From an uncultured Mordavella sp. (GTDB lineage: Bacteria; Bacillota; Clostridia; Lachnospirales; Lachnospiraceae): a stretch of DNA of 47,951 nucleotides. Under the pieces are notes generated by a model. That model was given only the letters and a program-made list of their open reading frames with translations, made no database searches and was not told the origin of the DNA. Each line of letters opens with the position of its first letter. The first letter of the stretch is position 1. The translations under genes and the position numbers were made by a program. Of this stretch, positions 41,999-47,951 are shown piece by piece. The stretch spans positions 1 through 47,951 of the forward strand of contig CABPCP010000016.1 in the NCBI GenBank assembly GCA_902406105.1. The letters run 5' to 3'.

Positions 41999-43384
41999 TT
42001 ACTCCATGTTTCCCGGAAACTTCGGAAGCCCGTCAAATCCTTTCCGCAGATCTTCATCGGAAGGAATATAGTCTTCCATTTTTCCATCATGGAACTTCTC
42101 ATAAGCTACCATATCAAAATACCCGGTTCCCGTCAACCCAAATACAATGGTCTTTTCTTCTCCTGTCTCTTTGCACTTCACGGCCTCGTCCATGGCCACT
42201 TTGATGGCATGGCTGCTCTCCGGCGCCGGAAGGATCCCTTCGATCCTGGCAAACTGCTCCGCGGCTTTGAAAACTGCTGTCTGTTCTACAGAACGGGCTT
42301 CCATATATCCATCCGCGTAAAGCTGGGACAGGATCGGGCTCATTCCGTGATAGCGAAGGCCTCCCGCATGATTTGGCGATGGAATAAATCCGCTTCCCAA
42401 AGTATACATTTTAGCCAGCGGACATACCATTCCCGTATCGCAAAAATCATAGGCATAAACTCCCCTGGTCATACTGGGGCAGGAAGCCGGCTCTACCGCG
42501 ATAAAACGATAATCCTTCTCGCCTCTTAACTTTTCTCCCATAAATGGAGAAATCAGTCCTCCAAGATTGGATCCTCCTCCCGCGCAGCCGATAATAATAT
42601 CCGGCGTTACTCCGTATTTATCAAGGGCCAATTTTGTCTCCATTCCGATAACGGATTGATGAAGGACCACTTGATTCAGCACACTTCCCAATACGTACCG
42701 ATATCCCTCGTTTCCAAGTGCCGTCTCTACCGCTTCTGAGATAGCGCAGCCCAGACTCCCTGACGTTCCGGGATGCTGTTCCAGAATTTTTCTCCCCACT
42801 TCTGTTTCCATAGAAGGAGATGGGGTAACACTGGCTCCATAGGTGCGCATCACTTCCCGGCGGAACGGTTTCTGTTCGTAGGAACATTTTACCATAAATA
42901 CCTTGCAGTCCAATTCCAGGTAGGCGCAGGCCATAGCCAGAGCGGTTCCCCACTGGCCTGCCCCAGTCTCTGTCGTCACGCCTTTCAGCCCCTGCTTCTT
43001 AGCGTAGTAGGCCTGGGCAATAGCCGAGTTTAGTTTGTGGCTGCCGCTGGTATTGTTGCCTTCAAATTTGTAGTAGATCTTAGCAGGGGTCTGCAGCCGC
43101 TCTTCCAGACAGTAAGCTCTTACCAAAGGCGCCGGGCGATACATCTTATAGAAGTCCTGTATTTCTTTTGGAATCTCAATATAACGATTTTCATTATCCA
43201 GTTCCTGCTCCACCAGATCTTTGCAGAACACAGTGGAAAGCTCTTCTTCTGTCATGGGCTTATGGGTCCCAGGATTTAACAACGGCGCCGGCTTATTCTT
43301 CATATCTGCCCGCACATTGTACCATGTCTTTGGCATCTCGCTCTCATCCAGGTAGATTTTGTAAGGAATTTTCTGTTCGTTCAT
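41999..43384 (-). CDS. trpB: TrpB2-type tryptophan synthase beta subunit
   Basis: A 461-residue PLP enzyme of the TrpB2 group, longer than ordinary TrpB and usually without a partner TrpA gene. It joins indole and serine to give tryptophan. The PLP lysine is Lys117 in NNTSGSHKLNSA, the phosphate loop is GCAGGGSNLGG, and TETGAGQWG is also typical. The N-terminal extension (PYKIYLDESEMPKTWYNV) is a TrpB2 mark. No trpA lies nearby. A T-box leader with a UGG specifier precedes it, so the gene is switched on when charged tRNA-Trp is low. It may salvage indole, common in gut habitats; that is inference. Confidence 0.93.
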   Translation of the reverse strand: MNEQKIPYKIYLDESEMPKTWYNVRADMKNKPAPLLNPGTHKPMTEEELSTVFCKDLVEQELDNENRYIEIPKEIQDFYKMYRPAPLVRAYCLEERLQTPAKIYYKFEGNNTSGSHKLNSAIAQAYYAKKQGLKGVTTETGAGQWGTALAMACAYLELDCKVFMVKCSYEQKPFRREVMRTYGASVTPSPSMETEVGRKILEQHPGTSGSLGCAISEAVETALGNEGYRYVLGSVLNQVVLHQSVIGMETKLALDKYGVTPDIIIGCAGGGSNLGGLISPFMGEKLRGEKDYRFIAVEPASCPSMTRGVYAYDFCDTGMVCPLAKMYTLGSGFIPSPNHAGGLRYHGMSPILSQLYADGYMEARSVEQTAVFKAAEQFARIEGILPAPESSHAIKVAMDEAVKCKETGEEKTIVFGLTGTGYFDMVAYEKFHDGKMEDYIPSDEDLRKGFDGLPKFPGNME

Positions 43385-43439
43385 TTTTGTTTCTCCTTTC
43401 TTTGATCTGGTCTTCAGGGAAAGGGTACTTCCATGAACT

Positions 43440-43727
43440 CAATAAAAAATACCCTTATCCCACACAATAACAATTGCAGGGACAAGAGTATCAAAATCTA
43501 CTCCTGCGGTGCCACCCAGCTTGATATACTTATCATATATCCACTCATACGTACCATCATACGCTGGTTTTGATAACGGAGCTCCGCTCCGGCCCGCCTA
43601 CTTGGGGAGTCCCCTTTCAGTTCGCCCTCGGAAGTCCATTCTCCATCGTCTCATCCACCGCAATCCCACCATCTGCGGCTCTCTGTCTGGTTCCAACGAT
43701 AGATACTCACTCTTCCTCACCGGTTTA
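43440..43727 (-). ncRNA. T-box riboswitch, tRNA-Trp specific
   Basis: The 288-base leader of trpB2 fills the gene-free stretch 43385-43766. Stem I distal elements are visible on the minus strand as AGAGAG followed by CCGCA, GATGGTGGGAT, TGCGG. The specifier loop reads AATGGAC, giving codon UGG at 43638-43636 followed by the usual A. A CGGAG/CTCCG helix serves as stem III. The conserved T-box core GGGTGGCACCGC is at 43517-43506. Uncharged tRNA-Trp pairs with the specifier and T-box to form the antiterminator. Confidence 0.95.
43443..43491 (-). terminator. T-box regulated terminator
   Basis: ATACTCTTGTCCC (43491-43479) pairs along all 13 positions, with two G-U pairs, to GGGATAAGGGTAT (43461-43449). 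A run of six T follows on the minus strand. It is the off-state of the trpB2 T-box. Confidence 0.93.
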
Positions 43728-43732
43728 CAGCT

Positions 43733-43761
43733 ACTTTATCACTCTAACGTGGCATTGTCAA
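43733..43761 (-). promoter_or_regulatory. Promoter of the T-box-trpB2 transcript
   Basis: Minus-strand TTGACA (43761-43756) and TAAAGT (43738-43733) with 17-base spacing. The -35 begins six bases after the rplT stop codon. Transcription starts near 43727, just upstream of stem I. Confidence 0.85.
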
Positions 43762-43766
43762 GATAT

Positions 43767-44123
43767 TTAAGCTAATTTTTCTTTGGCTGTCTGTGCCAGT
43801 GTCGCAAATCCCTCCGCGTCATTTACAGCCATCTCAGCCAGCATCTTACGGTTCATATCAACGTTCGCCAGCTTCAGGCCGTGCATAAATTTGCTGTAGG
43901 ACAAACCATTCAGTCTGGCAGCCGCGTTGATACGCGCGATCCACAGCTGACGCATCTGACGCTTCCGCTGTTTTCTTCCGGCATATGCGGAAGTCAGGGC
44001 GCGCATTACGGACTGTTTTGCCACACGATACTGTTTAGAGCGTGCGCCTCTGTATCCTTTCGCCAGTTTTAATACTCTATTATGTTTCTTTTTAGCGTTC
44101 ATTCCGCCTTTGATTCTTGCCAT
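43767..44123 (-). CDS. rplT: 50S ribosomal protein L20
   Basis: A 118-residue basic protein essential for 50S assembly. It begins [19 protein letters not shown], with the long helical extension, the [23 protein letters not shown]-binding core and the usual end. L20 is also the repressor of its own operon by binding the infC leader; the leader here fits that. AGGAGG precedes the ATG. It follows rpmI by 33 bases. Confidence 0.98.
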   Translation of the reverse strand: MARIKGGMNAKKKHNRVLKLAKGYRGARSKQYRVAKQSVMRALTSAYAGRKQRKRQMRQLWIARINAAARLNGLSYSKFMHGLKLANVDMNRKMLAEMAVNDAEGFATLAQTAKEKLA

Positions 44124-44156
44124 CTCTTATTCCTCCTTCAAATATTCTGCCAGATT

Positions 44157-44354
44157 TTATAAATATGGCATCGCTTTCTTCATGTTCTTTACATTTGTCG
44201 CATCTGTAATAGTTGCTTTTCTCAAGTTTCTCTTTCTCTTTGCGGATTTCTTTGTTAAGATATGGCTTTTGTAAGCTTTATTTCTTTTTAACTTTCCTGT
44301 ACCTGTCTTCTTAAAGCGCTTTGCAGCAGCCCGATTCGTTTTCATTTTTGGCAT
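44157..44354 (-). CDS. rpmI: 50S ribosomal protein L35
   Basis: A 65-residue basic ribosomal protein starting [20 protein letters not shown], the normal N-terminus. AAGGAGG lies about eight bases before this ATG at 44354. An in-frame TTG at 44360 exists but would lie inside the usual spacing and add non-family residues. It stands between infC and rplT in the conserved order. Confidence 0.97.
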   Translation of the reverse strand: MPKMKTNRAAAKRFKKTGTGKLKRNKAYKSHILTKKSAKRKRNLRKATITDATNVKNMKKAMPYL

Positions 44355-44388
44355 GATCAATTCCTCCTTGATTTTGGTAAATATATTT

Positions 44389-44895
44389 TTAACGTTTTTC
44401 AGTTAAAACCATACTCATATTTCTGCCTTCCAATTTCGCAGGCTTTTCCACGACCGCCAGATCCTCAAGCAGCTTTGCGAAATCATCCAGGATATGTTTG
44501 CTCTGCTGAACATGAGCCATCTCGCGTCCTCTGAAACGCAGGGTCACTTTTACCTTATTTCCTTTGCTGATAAACTTTCTGGCGTTATTTACCTTCGTAT
44601 TCAGGTCGTTGGTATCAATGTTTGGTGAAAGACGCACTTCTTTTATTTCCACCGTCTTTTGTTTTTTCTTGGCCTCTTTTTCCTTTCTGGCCTGTTCATA
44701 GCGGTATTTCCCGTAGTCAATGATCTTACATACCGGAGGCTGAGCCTTCGGCGCGATCTTCACCAGATCCAGTTCCGCTTCCAACGCCAGTTTTTGAGCT
44801 TCACGGGCCGACATAATGCCCAACTGCTGTCCGTCACTGCCAATGACCCGGACTTCTTTATCCCGGATCTGTTCGTTAATCATTAAATCGCTAAT
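44389..44895 (-). CDS. infC: Translation initiation factor IF-3 with AUU start codon
   Basis: IF-3 of 168 residues checks start-codon pairing on the 30S subunit. It has an N-domain ([17 protein letters not shown] to YGKYRYEQ), a Lys-rich linker ([17 protein letters not shown]) and a C-domain ([12 protein letters not shown]). I place the start at the AUU at 44895. The frame continues AUU-AGC-GAU-UUA-AUG-AUU-AAC, giving [10 protein letters not shown], which matches homologues (from memory). The in-frame ATG at 44883 has no ribosome site at proper distance, while a G-rich stretch (GGGGGTGCAGGG) precedes the AUU. AUU starts are the classical IF-3 self-regulation device. Confidence 0.9.
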   Translation of the reverse strand: MSDLMINEQIRDKEVRVIGSDGQQLGIMSAREAQKLALEAELDLVKIAPKAQPPVCKIIDYGKYRYEQARKEKEAKKKQKTVEIKEVRLSPNIDTNDLNTKVNNARKFISKGNKVKVTLRFRGREMAHVQQSKHILDDFAKLLEDLAVVEKPAKLEGRNMSMVLTEKR

Positions 44896-45090
44896 TTCCC
44901 TGCACCCCCATTGATCAAATTAAAAAAGTGAACAGTTTCGCGACTATCCACTTTCATACATCTACATAGAAAACATAGAGAACTTTTCTATCTCTTCTGC
45001 TCTTCCTGTACAATATCAAACCGATAGTCACCCGCTTGTGCTATGGTGAGAGTGGATACTCTGCTTTCTTTTTTGCTTCACGCAACTATT
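44896..45090 (-). promoter_or_regulatory. L20-type leader of infC-rpmI-rplT
   Basis: A gene-free leader of about 190 bases. Near its 5' end TATCCACT (45058-45051, minus strand) is complementary to AGTGGATA in the left arm of the downstream terminator. The leader can therefore switch between a terminator and a long-range antiterminator pairing. This is the arrangement of the Firmicute L20 leader, in which L20 protein promotes termination. The rest holds A/G-rich single-stranded sequence and a GGGTGACTATC segment that could pair with the same arm. Confidence 0.75.
44918..44953 (-). terminator. Attenuator terminator before infC
   Basis: An 11-bp stem (AAGTGGATAGT at 44953-44943 with ACTGTTCACTT at 44936-44926, two G-U pairs), a six-base loop CGCGAA, and a run of six T then AATTT. 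It lies about 22 bases before the infC AUU and must be avoided for operon expression. Confidence 0.88.
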
Positions 45091-45119
45091 AATCTATCAC
45101 AGTCTCTTCCTGCTGTCAA
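45091..45119 (-). promoter_or_regulatory. infC operon promoter
   Basis: Minus-strand TTGACA (45119-45114) and TAGATT (45096-45091) with 17-base spacing, directly after the B3/B4 gene. Transcription would begin near 45085. Confidence 0.85.
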
Positions 45120-45143
45120 GATTTTTCTTTACTTCTTTTCCTT

Positions 45144-45812
45144 CTATTCCGCGATCCATGCTTCTATCTCTTTTGCGTCCGCGTAAGTTTCCAGGTATTT
45201 CTTTCCATTTTCCAAAGCCTTCTCCAGATCCTGGTTGTCGGAAAAGGAATAAATAAGTGTCAGGACTTCTTCTGCCTCTTCTGTGATCATGGCTCTTTCA
45301 GAATCGCTGGTAGAGCTTCCGATGGCTCCCTTATCATCCGCCAGCACCGGAAGAGCATCGATTTTGATCTCCTCTTTCCCAATCCCCTTGTATGTCTCTC
45401 CTTCTCTTCCGATACGGAAAATAAGATCCTGTCCGATCTTGGACGCGTCATAGGACCCCACAGAGAACCCCGACTCGATCGAGATCAAGTTGTTCACATC
45501 TACCACTGTATTGACCTCATACAGCCCTTTTCCCTGGCCGATCCGGCGGACCAGAGCTTCGGAAGACACCCGGTAGCGGCTGGGGTCTTTGCCAAAGGCC
45601 TTGTACGCGGCTCTGGACTCTTTGATATTAGGGATCTCCCCTGTTCCATAATCGAAGATCGCATCTTTGGTCTTCTTAAATACTTCTTTCTTCAGATAAG
45701 ACCAAAGTTCCGGATTCTTTTCCTCTACTTTGACCTGATATTGAAGACAGCCTACTCTTACAGACGGCCAGATCCTTTTCATCTGGCCGTCGATCACAAG
45801 ATTCTTTTTCAT
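45144..45812 (-). CDS. B3/B4 tRNA-binding-domain protein (PheRS beta editing-domain homologue)
   Basis: A 222-residue stand-alone B3/B4 domain. In phenylalanyl-tRNA synthetase beta this domain holds the editing site that removes mischarged tyrosine. The family block KAFGKDPSRYRVSSEALVRR and the following VNTVVDVNNLISIESGFSVG are clear. Free copies are widespread in Firmicutes and may clear misacylated tRNAs or free D-/non-cognate aminoacyl products, but the role is not proven. It follows DegV by 12 bases in a MATE-degV-B3/B4 run. Confidence 0.88.
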   Translation of the reverse strand: MKKNLVIDGQMKRIWPSVRVGCLQYQVKVEEKNPELWSYLKKEVFKKTKDAIFDYGTGEIPNIKESRAAYKAFGKDPSRYRVSSEALVRRIGQGKGLYEVNTVVDVNNLISIESGFSVGSYDASKIGQDLIFRIGREGETYKGIGKEEIKIDALPVLADDKGAIGSSTSDSERAMITEEAEEVLTLIYSFSDNQDLEKALENGKKYLETYADAKEIEAWIAE

Positions 45813-45824
45813 CCGTTCTCCATC

Positions 45825-46688
45825 CTATCGTTTGTTTCCCATACAGAAGACAGCTACAACTCCCGGTCCGGTATGGCTTCCGATCACCGTTCCGATGTTA
45901 TTGATCAGGATATTGTCGATCCCCATTTTTTCCCGTACCAGTTCCGCCACATATTCCGCATCTTCCTGACAGTCTCCATGGGTGATCATAATAATATCAT
46001 TCTGCCAGCCTTTCGACTGTTCTGCCGCCATATCCACGATTTTATTGAGGGATTTTTTCCTTCCCCGTTCCTTTCCGATCACCTGCAGAGTTCCGTTGTC
46101 ATCCATGTGGATGATCGGCTTGATCTGGATCATGGTTCCAAGGATAGCCGTTGTCTTGGAAACTCTTCCGCCTCTCTGCAGATGGTTCAGATCATCCACA
46201 GTCACATCGTGGCATACATGCAGCTTGTTTTCTTCTGCCCATTGCGCCACTTCCTCAATAGTCTTCCCTTCATTTTTTAATTTGAGGGCATAATACAAAA
46301 GCAGCGCTTCTCCCAGGCACGCGCACAAGGTGTCGATCACGATCACCTTCCGATCCGGATAGGCTTCTCTTAATTCTTCCCCCGCGATCATCATGCTGTT
46401 GCAGGTTCCAGAAAGGCCTGAGGAAAACCCAAGGTGGAGCACATCCTTTCCCTCTTTCAGAAATGGTTCCAGCGCCGCTCTGGCTTCCTCTGGATTCACC
46501 TGAGAAGTGACCGCCATTTTGCCTTCTCGGATTTTCTTAAAAAACTCTTTGGCGGACAAACCGTTCATATCTTCATATGTCTCGCCATCTATCGTATACT
46601 TTAATGGAACTACTGGTACGTTCCTTTCCTCCAGCCATTCCTTTGGAACATCTACCGTACTGTTTACCGTAATTACATAGTCGCTCAT
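45825..46688 (-). CDS. DegV family fatty-acid-binding protein (second copy)
   Basis: A 287-residue DegV/FakB-type lipid-binding protein: NSTVDVPKEWL in place of the TDS start, SSGLSGTCNS as the central Ser motif, LNHLQRGGRVSKTTA and closing GSHTGPGVVAVFCMG. It is clearly different in sequence from the first DegV here, so they may bind different acyl chains. Its ATG shares one base with the stop codon of the MATE gene (TAATG), giving translational coupling. The link of an exporter to a fatty-acid carrier is seen but not explained. Confidence 0.9.
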   Translation of the reverse strand: MSDYVITVNSTVDVPKEWLEERNVPVVPLKYTIDGETYEDMNGLSAKEFFKKIREGKMAVTSQVNPEEARAALEPFLKEGKDVLHLGFSSGLSGTCNSMMIAGEELREAYPDRKVIVIDTLCACLGEALLLYYALKLKNEGKTIEEVAQWAEENKLHVCHDVTVDDLNHLQRGGRVSKTTAILGTMIQIKPIIHMDDNGTLQVIGKERGRKKSLNKIVDMAAEQSKGWQNDIIMITHGDCQEDAEYVAELVREKMGIDNILINNIGTVIGSHTGPGVVAVFCMGNKR

Positions 46689-47951
46689 TACGTTTCCCCT
46701 CCTTTACCGCAAGTTTCTCTATTTATCATATCACTTTTTATCATATCACTTTTGCCCATATTACGCAAAATATTTTTCACCGTAATCATGAATACAATGC
46801 TGGTAGTAAGGACAGATAAAATATCCGCGATCGGCTCTGCCCGGTAGATCCCGGTCACTCCCATAAACCTTGGCAGAATGACCGCCAGAGGGATCAGGAG
46901 GATCACTTTTCGCAGGAGGGCGATAAATACAGAGACTTTTGCCTGTCCAAGGGCCACGAAGGTAGACTGGCATGCCGATTGAAGGCCGAAGATCGTCATT
47001 CCCAGGAAATAGACGGGCATATACCTGCAGGTCATCTCGATCAGTTCCTGGTCCGGCGTAAAAATACGGACGTATACCTGGGGAAAGAAAACGGCGATCC
47101 CTCCAAGGATCATCGTCCCGGTCAGACAGATGGCGATCAGGCGCAGGAAGGTTCCCTTCACCCGTTCTTTATTGCCTGCTCCGTAATTGTAGCTGGTAAT
47201 CGGCTGCACTCCCTGGGTCAGCCCCTGGATCGGTATGGTGATCACCTGCATCACGCTGGTCATGATCGACATAGTTCCCACATACAGGTCTCCGCCGTAT
47301 TTCTGGAGTCCGTAATTCAAAGTCACGCTTACCAGGCTCTCCGTACTCTGCATGATAAATGGGGAGATCCCCAGGCTTCCGATCCGTTTTACCACCGCCG
47401 GGCGAAGCTTCATATACCGCCTTCTCAGTCGGATGACACTTTTATCAGAAGTCAGGAAGCGGACTACCCACAGGGCGCTGACCGCCTGAGATAAAATAGT
47501 CGCCAAAGCCGCGCCTTTGACCCCCATCCCGAATAAAAAGATAAAGATCGGATCCAGGATGATATTAATGACTGCTCCGATCAGCACGGACAGCATTGCT
47601 GTCAGCGCGTTCCCCTGGCCGCTGATAAAGGTATTTAAGCCAACGGAAAACTGGACGAAGATGGTTCCGATCAGATAAATGCCAATATAGTCTTCCGCAT
47701 ATCTGATGGTTGCGTCACTGGCCCCAAAAGCATAGAGCACCGGTGTTTTGAAAATAGAAAACCCTACCGTCAGCACAATAGAAAACAGGATCAAAAGGGC
47801 GGCGGAATTCCCCAGAATCTCTTCTGCCTTTTCTCTGTCGCGGCGGCCAAGCTGAATGGAGGCAAGAGGCGCCCCGCCCATGCCGGCAAAAGCGCTGAAG
47901 GCGGAAACCAGCATAAGAATCGGGAAGGTAACGCCGACCCCTGTCAGCGCC
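46688..47951 (-). CDS. MATE family multidrug/organic cation exporter, 5' end cut by window
   Basis: The coding frame runs off the right edge; about 420 residues remain. Two MatE repeats are visible, with GGAPLASIQLGRRDREKAEE, FISGQGNALTAM, and in the second half GLTQGVQPITSYNYGAGN, the hallmark of MepA-like exporters. The family uses a Na+ or H+ gradient to expel drugs or cationic metabolites. The first helix and start codon lie outside the window. The C-terminus carries a tandem KSDMI-KSDMI duplication. It is the first visible gene of the MATE-degV-B3/B4 run. Confidence 0.9.
   Translation of the reverse strand, partial: ALTGVGVTFPILMLVSAFSAFAGMGGAPLASIQLGRRDREKAEEILGNSAALLILFSIVLTVGFSIFKTPVLYAFGASDATIRYAEDYIGIYLIGTIFVQFSVGLNTFISGQGNALTAMLSVLIGAVINIILDPIFIFLFGMGVKGAALATILSQAVSALWVVRFLTSDKSVIRLRRRYMKLRPAVVKRIGSLGISPFIMQSTESLVSVTLNYGLQKYGGDLYVGTMSIMTSVMQVITIPIQGLTQGVQPITSYNYGAGNKERVKGTFLRLIAICLTGTMILGGIAVFFPQVYVRIFTPDQELIEMTCRYMPVYFLGMTIFGLQSACQSTFVALGQAKVSVFIALLRKVILLIPLAVILPRFMGVTGIYRAEPIADILSVLTTSIVFMITVKNILRNMGKSDMIKSDMINRETCGKGGET
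46723..46752. repeat. Tandem 15-bp duplication at the 3' end of the MATE gene
   Basis: TTATCATATCACTTT is repeated exactly, 46723-46737 and 46738-46752 (plus strand). It encodes five residues twice in the cytosolic tail. It is probably a recent slip-strand duplication that kept the frame. Confidence 0.9.

Noticed and set aside
1..47951. CRISPR arrays, prophage or insertion sequences
   Set aside because: No regularly spaced repeats, integrase, transposase or phage structural genes were seen anywhere in the window.

Overview
The window reads as chromosome of an anaerobic, fermentative Clostridia member, most like Lachnospiraceae. The evidence is gene order (yceD-rpmF-plsX-acpP-rnc-smc-ftsY beside pta-ackA), a Trp T-box, an L20-type leader before infC-rpmI-rplT, a fused 2-hydroxyacyl-CoA-dehydratase activase, BspA-like repeats on a surface protein, and sigma-A promoters of the TTGACA/TATAAT type. 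Most genes are on the minus strand. I see no insertion sequence, prophage or CRISPR array. Genus assignment is inference.

Right to left along the minus strand: a truncated MATE exporter, DegV and a B3/B4-domain protein (47951-45144); the translation operon infC-rpmI-rplT behind a long attenuator leader (45119-43767); a T-box-controlled TrpB2 and a nicotinamidase (43761-41426). A single long plus-strand gene (36973-41334) encodes a double activase/reductase-like fusion. Then come a rhomboid-like membrane protein with pyk, a TrmB-type regulator translationally coupled to lysA with a lipoprotein, tRNA-Leu(CAA), and the polA-coaE-MBL-degV-surface peptidase run (31337-23445). tmcAL (plus) and mgtE (minus) diverge at 22012-22094.

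The accessory part is 12127-20529: a PucR-type regulator followed, after a strong terminator, by five tightly packed genes. They encode an SHMT-like PLP enzyme, a creatinase-fold hydrolase strongly resembling ectoine hydrolase DoeA/EutD, a sodium/solute symporter, an M20 amidohydrolase and an aldehyde dehydrogenase. It lies between pta and mgtE/tmcAL and looks like a complete import, ring-opening, deacylation, cleavage and oxidation route for a cyclic amidine or N-acyl amino acid. The usual ectoine deacetylase and aminotransferase are absent and an aldolase-type enzyme is present instead. This is the best candidate for an undescribed system here.

The left part (12021-1) is housekeeping: pta-ackA (acetate and ATP), yceD-rpmF, then plsX-acpP-rnc-smc-ftsY (phospholipid start, RNA processing, chromosome and membrane-protein functions), ilvA, and a truncated HMG-CoA-lyase-like gene behind a promoter with a perfect palindromic operator.

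Several starts were moved from the longest possible ORF on ribosome-binding-site grounds (ilvA, rnc, M20, symporter, DoeA-like, SHMT-like, pucR, degV, pyk, rhomboid-like, rpmI). infC was extended to a rare AUU start.
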